Origin: UA16 sp965661575
GTDB lineage: Bacteria > Bacteroidota > Bacteroidia > Flavobacteriales_D > Sanyastnellaceae
NCBI GenBank assembly: GCA_965661575.1
Contig: CBFIEJ010000016.1
Span: 1 to 47,472 of the forward strand
Direction of reading: 5' to 3'
Length of the DNA: 47,472 nt
Under the pieces are notes generated by a model. That model ran no database searches. It was not told the DNA's origin and was given only the letters and a program-made list of their open reading frames with translations. The translations under genes were made by a program, and so were the position numbers. Below are positions 8,675-17,605 of this stretch, piece by piece. How positions within the stretch are numbered: the stretch's first letter is position 1; each line of letters begins with the position of its first letter.

Positions 8675-9546
8675 GGATAGCGAACCAACTTAAAATTATC
8701 TACAATTACTGTGGTTGTATCCTGGGTACCATCGTAAATGGCATCCAACAATATTTCATAGTATGTGGCGTCTGGAGTGCTTCGCACCATGGGTCCCAAG
8801 TCCAGGTAAATCTTATTGGGATTCAAGTCCGTCGATTTCAACAGGAGAATGGGATATCGCTGAGCGGTTTCTGAATTGGCCACCTTCAGACCTAACCAAA
8901 AAGGTTGATCACATGCGTAATCCAACTCCAACCAGACAGGACCAGAAGTGGTCAAGTTAAATTGTTGTTCATTGGTATTGGAAGTTAAAACCGCTTCGGT
9001 CGATGTCAGGTGAATCAAACCACTGGCATCGCCTTCGAGCACCCAATTGGGATTTTCTGTACGTCCAATCGTTGCTGTACTCGTCGAAGACTCCTCAAAT
9101 CGATTGGATGTTTCGAAGTCTTCAGCGACAATTACCTGAGCCAAGTCAGTGTAGCCCAGCACCAGATTCAACGTATCTCTTCCTCCAAACTCAATATTCG
9201 GTAAGTAGCTGTATGCGTCATAAAAAGGATACGGCTGACGGGTTGACGATATCGCATTGGCTCGGATACCTGCTGACAGCGTCAATTCGGGATTTGATCC
9301 CAACGCATCTGGAGAAAGGGGGATGTCTGCTGGCAGCGGAAAAGCTCCCAAAACGTCTGTTGAAGAATACACCCAAACTTCTTCGATGCGACTCGACGAT
9401 GTACCCTCCGTGTCATCCGCTGAAATAGCCATGGATTCAACGTGCAACACAAATGGCTCACCGTCCCAAGAATTGATGCATCCTGGAGAGGACAGCACCA
9501 AAATCAGAACCGCAACGCTCGTGGAAATGGATAAATGACGTGGCAA
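8671..9546 (-). CDS. Probable lipoprotein of unknown function
   Basis: About 291 residues if translation starts at the TTG at 9546. That start gives a compact lipoprotein signal peptide (short basic MPRH, hydrophobic core VAVLILVL, then SSPGC with Cys as the lipidation site). An in-frame ATG at 9618 exists, but a perfect -7 box (9586-9593) lies between it and the signal peptide, so it would be upstream of the transcript start. The mature part is beta-rich and polar and ends in a carbohydrate-binding-like stretch (YYEILLDAIYDG, VDNFKLVRYP). I recognise no domain. The 4-base overlap with the glycosylphosphotransferase gene suggests a linked role at the cell surface, but this is inference only. 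Confidence 0.72.
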   Translation of the reverse strand: MPRHLSISTSVAVLILVLSSPGCINSWDGEPFVLHVESMAISADDTEGTSSSRIEEVWVYSSTDVLGAFPLPADIPLSPDALGSNPELTLSAGIRANAISSTRQPYPFYDAYSYLPNIEFGGRDTLNLVLGYTDLAQVIVAEDFETSNRFEESSTSTATIGRTENPNWVLEGDASGLIHLTSTEAVLTSNTNEQQFNLTTSGPVWLELDYACDQPFWLGLKVANSETAQRYPILLLKSTDLNPNKIYLDLGPMVRSTPDATYYEILLDAIYDGTQDTTTVIVDNFKLVRYP

Positions 9547-9585
9547 AAAGGCGAAATCAAAATGGAAAAAAGGGTCCGACGCAGG

Positions 9586-9593
9586 CAAAATTA
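9586..9593 (-). promoter_or_regulatory. -7 promoter box for lipoprotein-glycosylphosphotransferase unit
   Basis: The minus strand reads TAATTTTG, a perfect TAnnTTTG match, ending 39 bases before the TTG at 9546. It supports the short lipoprotein start over the ATG at 9618. No clear -33 element is visible. Confidence 0.45.
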
Positions 9594-9689
9594 ACGTTTC
9601 GCCAACGGGATGCACCATTGTTAACGAGCGGATTCCGTGCTTCGTATCTCAGGTTTCAAACAAAAAAAACGAGTTGTACACAATTGTTC

Positions 9690-10031
9690 TCAATCCGCAC
9701 AGCGCACACAGTTTGTAGCGCCTGGCATCAGTAGAATTCGCCCCATTGGAATACGCACACCACATTGATGACATAAACCAAACCGATCTTCCTTCAGACG
9801 ATCCAGTGCACGCAACAAGTTTTTACGTTGCTTTTCCGCCTGCAGAAGCGCGGCCTGGTTGACACTCCTGTTGTTTATGGCATCCATTCGACTCACTCGG
9901 CCGATGGCATTTTCAGGAGGAATGGGCTTGGTCAATTCGCGGTATTCGATGATCCGTTCATCCAACTGCGTCAGTTTTTGCAGCACTTTTTTCTTGAATT
10001 GCGCGATTTCTTCGTTGCTCCAATTGGACAT
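9690..10031 (-). CDS. DksA/TraR-type C4 zinc-finger protein
   Basis: 113 residues from the ATG at 10031 (MSNWSNEE). An upstream in-frame extension to 10082 adds unlikely sequence. A helical N-terminal region (FKKKVLQKLTQLDERIIEY), a mixed middle and a long helix (LLQAEKQRKNLLRALDRL) lead into a four-cysteine zinc finger, CHQCG then NCVRCAD, the layout of DksA/TraR/YocK proteins. Family members bind the RNA polymerase secondary channel and alter initiation, often with ppGpp. The DxxDxA acidic tip of E. coli DksA is not clearly present, so the activity is uncertain. It is transcribed away from the transaldolase gene, with about 73 bases between the two start codons. Confidence 0.85.
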   Translation of the reverse strand: MSNWSNEEIAQFKKKVLQKLTQLDERIIEYRELTKPIPPENAIGRVSRMDAINNRSVNQAALLQAEKQRKNLLRALDRLKEDRFGLCHQCGVRIPMGRILLMPGATNCVRCAD

Positions 10032-10092
10032 TAGATTCAATTTTCTATCAAGATACGGATGAGCCTGAGCCATGCAAAACAATTGAAATCCC

Positions 10093-10100
10093 TAATTTTG
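10093..10100 (+). promoter_or_regulatory. -7 promoter box for transaldolase gene
   Basis: TAATTTTG is a perfect TAnnTTTG match ending exactly 4 bases (CTGC) before the ATG at 10105, predicting a leaderless or nearly leaderless transcript. There is no convincing -33 element. Confidence 0.6.
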
Positions 10101-10104
10101 CTGC

Positions 10105-10761
10105 ATGAAATTTTTCATCGACACGGCCAACCTCGATCAGATTCGAGAAGCCCAATCCCTCGGAGTTTTAGACGGCGTGACCACAAATCCATCGCTGATG
10201 GCCAAGGAAGGCATCTCAGGTGATGATGCCGTCAAATCACATTACGTGGCCATTTGTGAAATTGTCGACGGCGATGTGAGCGCGGAAGTCATATCAACCG
10301 AATTCGAAGGAATGATCTCAGAGGGGCGTGTCCTCGCAGATTTACATCCCAACATTGTGGTAAAAGTACCCGCAACCGCCGATGGTATTCGAGCCATTCG
10401 ATGGTTCACCGACAATGGAATCCGCACCAATTGCACGTTGATTTTCTCTGCAGGCCAAGCCTTGCTGGCAGCGAAGGCAGGAGCCAGCTATGTAAGCCCA
10501 TTTGTAGGACGTTTGGATGACATCAGCAGCGATGGTCTGCAGTTGATTGAGAAGATTCGGGTCATCTATGACAACTACGATTACGGCACTGAAATCCTCG
10601 CAGCAAGCGTGCGTCACACGATGCACATCATTGAATGCGCTGAAATTGGAGCAGACATTATGACGGGCCCACTCAGCGCCATCCTGGGATTGCTCAAACA
10701 TCCACTCACCGATAGCGGCTTGGCTCAATTCTTGGCAGATCATGCCAAGGCCAAAGGTTAA
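10105..10761 (+). CDS. Transaldolase, small FSA/TalC-type
   Basis: 218-residue class I aldolase of the short transaldolase/fructose-6-phosphate aldolase subfamily. It exchanges a dihydroxyacetone unit between sugar phosphates in the non-oxidative pentose phosphate pathway. Visible motifs are FIDTANLDQI, GVTTNPSLMAKEG, the Schiff-base lysine Lys87 in VVKVPAT, TNCTLIFSAGQA and SPFVGRLDD. The family is a TIM barrel that forms decamers. The stop overlaps the next gene's start by one base (TAATG at 10759-10763), so the Sua5-family gene is translationally coupled. Confidence 0.94.
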   Translation: MKFFIDTANLDQIREAQSLGVLDGVTTNPSLMAKEGISGDDAVKSHYVAICEIVDGDVSAEVISTEFEGMISEGRVLADLHPNIVVKVPATADGIRAIRWFTDNGIRTNCTLIFSAGQALLAAKAGASYVSPFVGRLDDISSDGLQLIEKIRVIYDNYDYGTEILAASVRHTMHIIECAEIGADIMTGPLSAILGLLKHPLTDSGLAQFLADHAKAKG

Positions 10762-11381
10762 TGCTCCTGCGCATTCACCCGGACAATCCGGATGAACGAA
10801 AAATCCGACAAGCCTGTGCTCTGTTGGAAAAAGATGCTGTCATCATCGTTCCTACGGACACCGTGTACAGCATGGCTTGCGTGTTGGGTTCTGCAAAGGG
10901 CCTTGAACGCATTGCTCGGCTGAAAAATGTCCCCTTGAAAGTAGCGCGTTTCAGCATAGGATGCTCAGACCTGAGCCAATTATCGCTGTACACGCGACCG
11001 TTGAGCAGCACCACGTTTAAAGCCATGAAAAAGGCATTTCCCGGTCCTTACACTTTCATTGTACCTGCCAATAACAATGTGCCAAAGTGGTTCATGGGTA
11101 AGCGGAAGTCCATCGGGATTCGAGTTCCAGACAATCGCATATTCAGCGCCATCGTAGAAGAATTGGGTCGGCCTCTTGTGGTGAGTTCCGTTCGAGACGC
11201 GAGTGAAATTCAAGAATACACCACCGATCCTGAACTCATCGCCGAACGATTCGGAACGGATGTGGATGCGGTCATCGACGGTGGGTATGGCAAACTCGAC
11301 GCCTCCTCAGTTTTGGACTGCACTGGAGATACTCCCGATGTCATTCGCGAAGGGCTGGGCCCCATTGAAGGTTTGGTTTGA
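10761..11381 (+). CDS. Sua5/YciO/YrdC-family protein (putative L-threonylcarbamoyladenylate synthase)
   Basis: 206 residues. The Sua5/YrdC fold is marked by the N-terminal VPTDTVYSMAC, the basic KNVPLKVARFS segment, FPGPYTFIVPA and IGIRVPDN. Family members condense threonine, bicarbonate and ATP into threonylcarbamoyl-AMP for tRNA t6A37 synthesis. The sequence resembles the YciO branch more than canonical TsaC, so it may be the accessory paralogue and not the essential synthase. It follows the transaldolase with a one-base overlap and converges on pcm with one base between the stops. Confidence 0.88.
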   Translation: MLLRIHPDNPDERKIRQACALLEKDAVIIVPTDTVYSMACVLGSAKGLERIARLKNVPLKVARFSIGCSDLSQLSLYTRPLSSTTFKAMKKAFPGPYTFIVPANNNVPKWFMGKRKSIGIRVPDNRIFSAIVEELGRPLVVSSVRDASEIQEYTTDPELIAERFGTDVDAVIDGGYGKLDASSVLDCTGDTPDVIREGLGPIEGLV

Positions 11382-11382
11382 C

Positions 11383-12036
11383 TCATTGATCCTGAGCGCG
11401 GGAGGAAAGCATGGGAACGAATGCAAAGTCGCCATGCTCCTCACGTTCAAAATCCACTTCACTTGTGCGTGTCAAGGTAAACATACGCTGGGTGTCGCCC
11501 TCGCCGACCGGAATCACCAACCTTCCACCAACCTTCAACTGCATCAGGAGCGCTTCGGGAACTTCGGGAGCACCGCAAGTGACGATGATTCCGTCAAACG
11601 GTGCAAACACAGCTTTGCCCTTGTAACCATCTCCATAAAATAGATCAGGCTTGTACCCCATCGTGCTCAACAACGGTTTGGCTTTGTCAAAAAGATTGCG
11701 CTGACGTTCAATGGAAAAGACTTTGTAGCCCATTGCGCACAAAACAGCACATTGATAGCCGCTGCCCGTTCCAATTTCCAGCACCTTGTTTCCCGGTCCG
11801 AGATTGAGCAATTCTGTTTGCTTTGCAACCGTGTGAGGCTTGCTGATGGTCTGTCCAGAACCTATTTGAAACGCCTTGTTTTGATAGGCAAACTGCTCGA
11901 AAGCGGAGGACAAGAAAAAGTGACGCGGGACGCTATCAATTGCCTCCAACACCTCTTCATTTTGAATCCCCAGAGCCCGAAGCTCATCAATCATCTTTCT
12001 GCGTTGGCCCTTGTGCCTGTATTCATCCTTCTTCAC
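11383..12036 (-). CDS. pcm: Protein-L-isoaspartate O-methyltransferase
   Basis: 217 residues. SAM-dependent enzyme that methylates isoaspartyl residues in damaged proteins and so starts their repair. The PCMT hallmarks are present: GSGQTISKPHTVAKQTELL, the SAM-binding motif VLEIGTGSGYQCAVL, the middle KPDLFYGDGYKG and the post-catalytic FDGIIVTCGAPEVPEAL with GGRLVIPVGE. The N terminus (HKGQRRKMIDELRALGI) matches the family's regulatory helix. It is a single gene that converges on the Sua5-family gene. Confidence 0.94.
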   Translation of the reverse strand: MKKDEYRHKGQRRKMIDELRALGIQNEEVLEAIDSVPRHFFLSSAFEQFAYQNKAFQIGSGQTISKPHTVAKQTELLNLGPGNKVLEIGTGSGYQCAVLCAMGYKVFSIERQRNLFDKAKPLLSTMGYKPDLFYGDGYKGKAVFAPFDGIIVTCGAPEVPEALLMQLKVGGRLVIPVGEGDTQRMFTLTRTSEVDFEREEHGDFAFVPMLSSRAQDQ

Positions 12037-12162
12037 GGAGTGAAATTAACTCAGTCCGCGACTTTATTTGAATCAAACCAAACTTCTTTTTGAACGGGCA
12101 TTGTGGATTCAATGTTAGTCGAAATGACATCAGCATGCAGCTGAAGGTTCCTCGACAGAAGG

Positions 12163-12170
12163 TACTTTTA
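12163..12170 (+). promoter_or_regulatory. Possible -7 box for DUF4494 gene (one mismatch)
   Basis: TACTTTTA differs from TAnnTTTG only in the last base and ends 4 bases before the ATG at 12175, the same spacing as the perfect boxes in this window. Confidence 0.35.
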
Positions 12171-12174
12171 TGCC

Positions 12175-12690
12175 ATGACAAAACATTGGTTCACCTGCAA
12201 GGTCAAATACGTTAGACACGATGCCGAAGGAGCAGAGGTCAAAGCCACAGAATCCTTTGTACTCGACGCTTACAATTACACTGAAGCAGAATCGCGAATG
12301 ACTGGGGTTTGCGAAAATGAGGGCATTCGTCCATTCGAAATTGTACAAATCACCAAATCAAATCTTTCAGAGGTCATTCGTTTTGATGATGCGGATAAAT
12401 GGTTCAAAGTGAAAATTGCACTCACGAGTTTGGACGAACAGAAAGGGGTCGAAAAGGAGACCTATCAGCACGTACTCCTCTCTGCGCAAGATGTACGTGA
12501 CGCCTACGACAAAGTGCAAAAGCACATGTCCACGGTTGGTCTCGGCTTTGTCATTCCTTCCGTTGCATTCCAAAAAATCACAGAGGTGTTCCCTCTGGAA
12601 GAAGAGGGTGGTTCGCATGCTGTGCAAGGAGCTCCGGAAGGCTCATTCACTGAGAGCGATTCTGAATCTGAAGTGCTTCAAGAAGCATAA
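12175..12690 (+). CDS. DUF4494 domain protein, Bacteroidota-conserved
   Basis: 171 residues. The pattern WFTCKVKYVRHD, a central ATESFVLDAYNYTEAESRM and a second half starting WFKVKIALTSLDEQKG suggests two related alpha-beta halves, as in DUF4494 proteins found across Bacteroidetes. The function is unknown. There is no signal peptide or membrane segment, so it is cytosolic. The last 30 residues are acidic and low-complexity. The 3' end overlaps the convergent helicase gene by 13 bases (12678-12690). Confidence 0.85.
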   Translation: MTKHWFTCKVKYVRHDAEGAEVKATESFVLDAYNYTEAESRMTGVCENEGIRPFEIVQITKSNLSEVIRFDDADKWFKVKIALTSLDEQKGVEKETYQHVLLSAQDVRDAYDKVQKHMSTVGLGFVIPSVAFQKITEVFPLEEEGGSHAVQGAPEGSFTESDSESEVLQEA

Positions 12691-14621
12691 ATCCACTCCC
12701 AGGCGCTGTGATAAGCGCCAGAGGCTTCGGCTCGCTCCATCAGCTGGCGATAGAAATCATCACTCCCCAACGTTGCTCCGTCTCCGACCATCAGCAAGTG
12801 ATGTTTGGCTCGGGTCATGGCCACATTGGTTCTGCGGTATTCCTTCAAAAAGCCCACTTGCCCCTCTGCATTGCTACGGGTGAGGGAAATAACAATGGCG
12901 TCACGCTCTTGACCTTGAAAGGCATCGACCGTCGCGAATTCCACACGCTCACGAAAGTTCAAGTACTCTTCCAATTCTTCAAATTGACGCTCCAGCTCCG
13001 TGACTTGAGCTCGATAAGGTGCGATGACCCCAACTTGAAAAGAAGGACAACTCGTCAAAATTTCAAGGGTACGTTGCAAAACAAATTCCGCTTCAGATGG
13101 GTTCACCGTGCTCTCACTTCCCTCCTCCTTTTCCTCCTCAAACCCACATCCAGCCGAATCAATGAAAGTCCACGGGCTTCTCAAAATTTCCGGAAGCGAT
13201 TGCGACGTCAATTCAGCGGCTGGTTGTAATTGACCTTCATAAAACCAATGAGACGATGGCGCCATGATCTCGGGATGCATGCGGTATTGTTCTGTGAGCA
13301 TTGTTGTGCTTCCAAAACAAAATTTCGAACGCATAAAGCACGCCAAGGCACTTTCTTCCAACCCCAAGGCCAAAGCACGATGGCTCTTGATCACAGGAGG
13401 CAGTTGATGCGGATCTCCTGCAAGGACGTATCGGCTGCTCAACTGCATTGGAATCAATGCTCCCGGCAACATCGCCTGTCCCGCCTCATCAATAACAACC
13501 GCATCAAACCGCTCATCTGCAACCACGGTATTCGCAGCTCCAGCCAACGTCGCACAGACCACCTGTGCCTGACGTACGATGCGCTCGGCAATGAAACGTT
13601 CCAGTTCAATGGCTTCTCGCTCAAGCGATTTCGCATCCTTTCGAGCAGAAGCTCGCTCTGCGCGCTGTTCGCTTCCGAAGTTGCGATGAAAACGATCAAC
13701 CACTTGCCAAGCTTTTTTCGCCCGCTTTCGCAAATCACGTACTTGCCTGTATTCTGAATCCTCTTCCACCTGTGCGTCCAATCCAAAGGACTGCACCTCA
13801 TCCGAAAGCCGCATAGGATGACCGATTCTCACCACAGAAACACCCTGTTTTGCGCATCCTGCAACGAGCAAATCCACAGCAGCATTGCTCGGAGCGGTCA
13901 AAAGCAGGCGTCGCTTTCTTTGCACCATTTCAATCACGTATGCGAGCAGGGCCGTGGTTTTTCCGGTCCCCGGCGGTCCATGCAGCAAACTCATTGCGGG
14001 ACACATCAGCGCATGATTCAACCATGCTTTTTGCAAGGCGTTCAGCGATTCGAACGCAGCAGTCGCATGTTCTCCTTCTCGCATTGAATCCTCGAAACTG
14101 GGAAACTCGCTGCAATTCAAAAAAGCATCGCGAGTGGCCTTTTCAATTTCATTGTCCGTATTGATCCAATAACTGAGCGCAGCAGCCATGCGCTGATAAG
14201 TACGATCGTCCGATCTAGCATCCAACGTCCAGCGTTCATGCAATTCAGCCCCTGTCAACGGAGCCCCATCCATGATGACATCGACAGCACTTGCAGTCGC
14301 CTTTCGAACAATCCCAATTCGAACTTCGTCCTCATTGCGAGGCGATCCCGCTTCGTTGGCTTGGTACATTGAAACAGGAGAACCAGCACGAAATGCACCT
14401 ACTAAGCCTGCATTGTGGCTCATTTTTATCTTCAAGCGCACCCGGCCGCCAAATGTGAAATCTTGCTCTTCGATGGAAATCGGTGACCACGTCACCCCTT
14501 CAGCTCTACGAATTCGCAGGGACTTGCCCTCGATTACAGAAGCCAAACGTTTTTCTTCCTCTCGCTGCTCAAAAACGAGGGCCTCGGCTAACTTTCCAAG
14601 TTGTTCGATGGCCGTTTTCAT
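12678..14621 (-). CDS. Superfamily 1 DNA/RNA helicase, IGHMBP2/UPF1-like
   Basis: 647-residue SF1B-type helicase. After a beta-barrel-like N-terminal domain come the helicase motifs in order: GPPGTGKTT (Walker A, about residues 213-221), VVIDEAGQAM (motif II, about 376), LAGDPHQLPP (motif III), LTEQYRMHPEIM (motif IV), IAPYRAQ, TVDAFQGQERDAIV (motif V) and RRTNVAMTRAKHHLLMVGD (motif VI). Bacterial members of this SMUBP-2-like family are widespread in Bacteroidota and are thought to unwind nucleic acid 5' to 3'; their role is not settled. The 3' end overlaps the convergent DUF4494 gene by 13 bases. The upstream T9SS gene on the same strand stops 21 bases before the start. Confidence 0.93.
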   Translation of the reverse strand: MKTAIEQLGKLAEALVFEQREEEKRLASVIEGKSLRIRRAEGVTWSPISIEEQDFTFGGRVRLKIKMSHNAGLVGAFRAGSPVSMYQANEAGSPRNEDEVRIGIVRKATASAVDVIMDGAPLTGAELHERWTLDARSDDRTYQRMAAALSYWINTDNEIEKATRDAFLNCSEFPSFEDSMREGEHATAAFESLNALQKAWLNHALMCPAMSLLHGPPGTGKTTALLAYVIEMVQRKRRLLLTAPSNAAVDLLVAGCAKQGVSVVRIGHPMRLSDEVQSFGLDAQVEEDSEYRQVRDLRKRAKKAWQVVDRFHRNFGSEQRAERASARKDAKSLEREAIELERFIAERIVRQAQVVCATLAGAANTVVADERFDAVVIDEAGQAMLPGALIPMQLSSRYVLAGDPHQLPPVIKSHRALALGLEESALACFMRSKFCFGSTTMLTEQYRMHPEIMAPSSHWFYEGQLQPAAELTSQSLPEILRSPWTFIDSAGCGFEEEKEEGSESTVNPSEAEFVLQRTLEILTSCPSFQVGVIAPYRAQVTELERQFEELEEYLNFRERVEFATVDAFQGQERDAIVISLTRSNAEGQVGFLKEYRRTNVAMTRAKHHLLMVGDGATLGSDDFYRQLMERAEASGAYHSAWEWIYAS

Positions 14622-14642
14622 CCTCGGTTCCTATACCGGCAG

Positions 14643-17027
14643 TTAACGCACCAGCGAGAACGTTCCGTTGAGGTATTTGTAGCCCTCCCCTTCATCAATG
14701 GTTTGTCCATTGACGTCATTGATGACCAGAGCTGAACTTGCTCGTGCAATTCCGAGTACGTAATAATAGGTTCCTTCAGCAGCCTCGTCAGGAGCGGGCT
14801 TCCAACCTGATGATTTACCGAAATCGTTGCTCGTATACATCAACTGACCCCAGCGGTTGTAAATCCGAATGGTGCTACCATTGTATCGGTCACTGTTGAG
14901 TCCTTCGACATAAAAAGCATCATTCAAGGCATCCCATTGGCCCGGGCCATTGGGTGAAATCACATTGGGAATCGTCAGCTCACAAACAGCTTCTTCTACT
15001 TCGAAGTAACTCGTAGTGCTCCATGTGCAGGGCGGAGCCATGGTCACGAGCACCACATAATCACCGGCTTCTTCGGCATTGAACGTCGCTGCTGTCCCAA
15101 CTGTTTCTCCCCCGATTTGCCAATCATAGACGTAGTCCGACTCATTGGAGCCTAAATCAATGAAACTGAGTGCCACCAGTTGAACTGCATCATCCGGGCA
15201 CACTTCAGCGGTTGCATCGACTCCTGTTGGAGGTGGAATGAAATCAACCGCGACGTTCTGCGTCACTTCGCAGTTATCCAAGTCTCCTCCTGTTACGGTC
15301 ACCAACAATGTCATGACGGTGTCCTGCGTCAAACCATCCACATTCACGTTTGCCCCATTGCCACTGACCAAATCCGAGGGCGTCCAGTCATAGGAATAGT
15401 TGAACCCCGGGTCTTGATTGAGCACATTGCCCTGCAAGGATACTGGTGAGCCGCAAAAACCTTCAGGTGTCTGTATTTCTACTTCAGGACCTTCCACCAC
15501 CGTAATCTCTACGTCCGTGCTGTAGGTGCAACCGAAATTATTGGTTGCTGTGTACGTGAATGTGCCTGAGTCGGCAGCGACCAGTGTAATGTCGTTGCAA
15601 TCTTCGCTTTGGTCATAAATACTGGGGCCACTCCACGCGGTACTATCACACCCCATTCCAAAGACAGGCGTGAACACGATGGGCTCCGGATAAAGCTCCG
15701 GATTGAAATTGACGTTCCACTCAAAAATGTAACCGTCGTCAGCTCCCCAAGCATCGCAAACCTCTACCTCCCAAGTTCCATTTAACGGACATCCTTCGAG
15801 CAAATTGAAGGGCTGAGCTGATTCATAATCGCCTGCAGGCAATTGGCCGGTGGCGTTTTCTGCCCATGTCCCATTCGTAGCGAGAGGTGACCAGAAATAA
15901 TCCCAGCCTGTCCCAGGACCCGTTCCGTCTCCTTGGTCAGGAACTCCCAAGTTGGTAGAACCACCACCCTGTTGGTGTACAGCAAGGCTTTGACCATTCG
16001 GACAAATGAACGTAATGGTCAAATCTCCCATAAAAGTGTGCTCAAAATTGATGAATAAATCAAGAATATCTGAATCGGCATCTTCAACGACAGCTCCTGG
16101 AGAGAAGGACGTAAAAGTCAGTTCGGCAGAGAAACACTGGGTTTGATCATCCGGAATGTACAGCCCCTCTCCAAAGTCACCTGAAGGCTCTGAATCGTAG
16201 GTCGTTCCTTGAACCACACCATCAAGTGGAAACAATTGACCGGAACAAACGGTAGCGTCGATGGAGGTGCCACTCCAGTCAGGCTCAGTCGAAACCAAAA
16301 CGAGGTGGTCGACTAAATTGTTGTTGGAACAACCATCGGGGTCGTCGTCTGAAATGTTATCATCTGCAATACTGAGCTGTACTTTATAAGCACCGGGAGC
16401 ATCGAATGTATGGGAGACAATAGCTCCGTCATCAAGCACGACCCCATCAGCAAAATCCCATTCCCAAGAGACGATATCAAACCCCTCTGCTGATGTTGAA
16501 CCACTCGCATCGAAGGTAATCTCTTCCCCCACGCATGATAGGTGAGGCAGTGACTCACCACTTTCTACGATAGCGAAGGGACGTTCACAAGGGTAACCAC
16601 AGCTCATTTCCGCAACGAAATTTCCAGGTCCCGACGCATCGGACGTGAAATGCAATGTCAAACAGCCACCAGGATTATCCTCTGATGCGAACAACTCCAA
16701 ACCCTGCAAGTCAAAGTCCATGTACGCACCTAGCAGCGGTGCGCTATCATCAGGTCCATCGTACACCTGCATCAAATCGCCTTCGCCCAGAGCTGCAAGA
16801 GCAAAATACAGAGTGATAATCGTCTCTGGAGCCTCTGGACATATCGTCATCGTGATGTCCTCATTCGGCCCGTAATCGCCAGCACTCAAACCCGTGTCAA
16901 CGAGAAAACCTTGGCATGTTTCAAGGTTGCCATTGCTAATTGGTGTCTCTTGTGCAATGCCTTGGAAAGGAGCAAAAAGACAAAGTAAAGGCAGGACAAA
17001 CGCTGCATATGGTGGTTTCGCTCGCAT
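14643..17027 (-). CDS. T9SS type-B surface protein with CUB-like, PKD and P-like domains
   Basis: 794 residues, starting with a Sec signal peptide that ends near GIAQ. In order I see a CUB-like domain (about 35-145: CPEAPETIITLYFA, MQVYDGPDDSAPLLG), a PKD domain (about 155-250: FDASGSTS, WEWDFADG, YKVQLSIADD), a proprotein-convertase P-like beta domain (about 295-445: FEHTFMGDLTITFICPNG, LNGTWEVEVCDAWG), further Ig/PKD-like repeats, and a gliding-motility-type C-terminal domain (about 690-794: IPNVISPNG, IRIYNRWGQLMY, GTYYYVLG). The last is the CHU_C/type-B T9SS sorting signal, so the protein is predicted to cross the outer membrane and attach at the surface. The cargo is adhesive in look; no catalytic domain was found. 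The small secreted gene ends 4 bases upstream. Confidence 0.88.
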   Translation of the reverse strand: MRAKPPYAAFVLPLLCLFAPFQGIAQETPISNGNLETCQGFLVDTGLSAGDYGPNEDITMTICPEAPETIITLYFALAALGEGDLMQVYDGPDDSAPLLGAYMDFDLQGLELFASEDNPGGCLTLHFTSDASGPGNFVAEMSCGYPCERPFAIVESGESLPHLSCVGEEITFDASGSTSAEGFDIVSWEWDFADGVVLDDGAIVSHTFDAPGAYKVQLSIADDNISDDDPDGCSNNNLVDHLVLVSTEPDWSGTSIDATVCSGQLFPLDGVVQGTTYDSEPSGDFGEGLYIPDDQTQCFSAELTFTSFSPGAVVEDADSDILDLFINFEHTFMGDLTITFICPNGQSLAVHQQGGGSTNLGVPDQGDGTGPGTGWDYFWSPLATNGTWAENATGQLPAGDYESAQPFNLLEGCPLNGTWEVEVCDAWGADDGYIFEWNVNFNPELYPEPIVFTPVFGMGCDSTAWSGPSIYDQSEDCNDITLVAADSGTFTYTATNNFGCTYSTDVEITVVEGPEVEIQTPEGFCGSPVSLQGNVLNQDPGFNYSYDWTPSDLVSGNGANVNVDGLTQDTVMTLLVTVTGGDLDNCEVTQNVAVDFIPPPTGVDATAEVCPDDAVQLVALSFIDLGSNESDYVYDWQIGGETVGTAATFNAEEAGDYVVLVTMAPPCTWSTTSYFEVEEAVCELTIPNVISPNGPGQWDALNDAFYVEGLNSDRYNGSTIRIYNRWGQLMYTSNDFGKSSGWKPAPDEAAEGTYYYVLGIARASSALVINDVNGQTIDEGEGYKYLNGTFSLVR

Positions 17028-17031
17028 GACT

Positions 17032-17442
17032 TTAAATGCTTTGATCGATTTTGGAAGCTGCCTGGTTGACTAAGTATCGCTGATACAGGACTTCGCAGCG
17101 ATTCAAACTAATCAAGTGAAAGGTGCGTTCACCTGCAATTGACCAGTACCGATGATATTCGGCAGATGGTTGAATGCTCAAATCGAGCGGATTGAAGCCT
17201 TGAGCCTCCAACAGTGCTTTGTCTGTTGAATTCAATGGAGCTGTGCCTAGCTTGGTGCCGTCTACTATCTGCCACCCGTGCTGCAACCACCAGGTCATTC
17301 GGGACTCATCGTCTTTCCATGCATCCCACGTTATTGTGGGATCAGCACAGATCGCTACTCCTGAAACTGAATGAGAAATCTCTGCAGACCACGAAAAGGT
17401 AGGGCATGCAGCGAGCAAGGAACAAATCAATACTGAGAACAT
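17032..17442 (-). CDS. Small secreted protein of unknown function
   Basis: 136 residues from the ATG at 17442. That start gives a clean signal peptide (MFSVLICSLLAACPTFSWS then AEIS), whereas the longer reading from 17553 starts with an implausible N terminus. The mature chain is about 117 residues, Trp-rich in the middle (WDAWKDDESRMTWWLQHGW), and ends with a helix-like LYQRYLVNQAASKID. Its two mature Cys residues could pair. I recognise no family. It ends 4 bases before the large T9SS surface protein on the same strand, so it is probably its operon partner. Confidence 0.7.
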   Translation of the reverse strand: MFSVLICSLLAACPTFSWSAEISHSVSGVAICADPTITWDAWKDDESRMTWWLQHGWQIVDGTKLGTAPLNSTDKALLEAQGFNPLDLSIQPSAEYHRYWSIAGERTFHLISLNRCEVLYQRYLVNQAASKIDQSI

Positions 17443-17576
17443 GTGAATTGGTTTCAAGGTATTCGTGCGTAAATATAAACAACCCAAACCAGTGAAAGGT
17501 TGCAAGGTAATCAGAGGATTATGAACGGTTGCTAAAGATTTTATAGCACTCACAATGGCAGGATAAAAAATCTGTC

Positions 17577-17584
17577 TATCTTTG
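17577..17584 (+). promoter_or_regulatory. -7 promoter box for the tRNA cluster
   Basis: TATCTTTG is a perfect TAnnTTTG match ending 21 bases before the tRNA-Lys 5' end, giving a short precursor leader with a run of seven C residues. Confidence 0.6.
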
Positions 17585-17605
17585 CCCCCCCAAACGAGGG
17601 AACAT

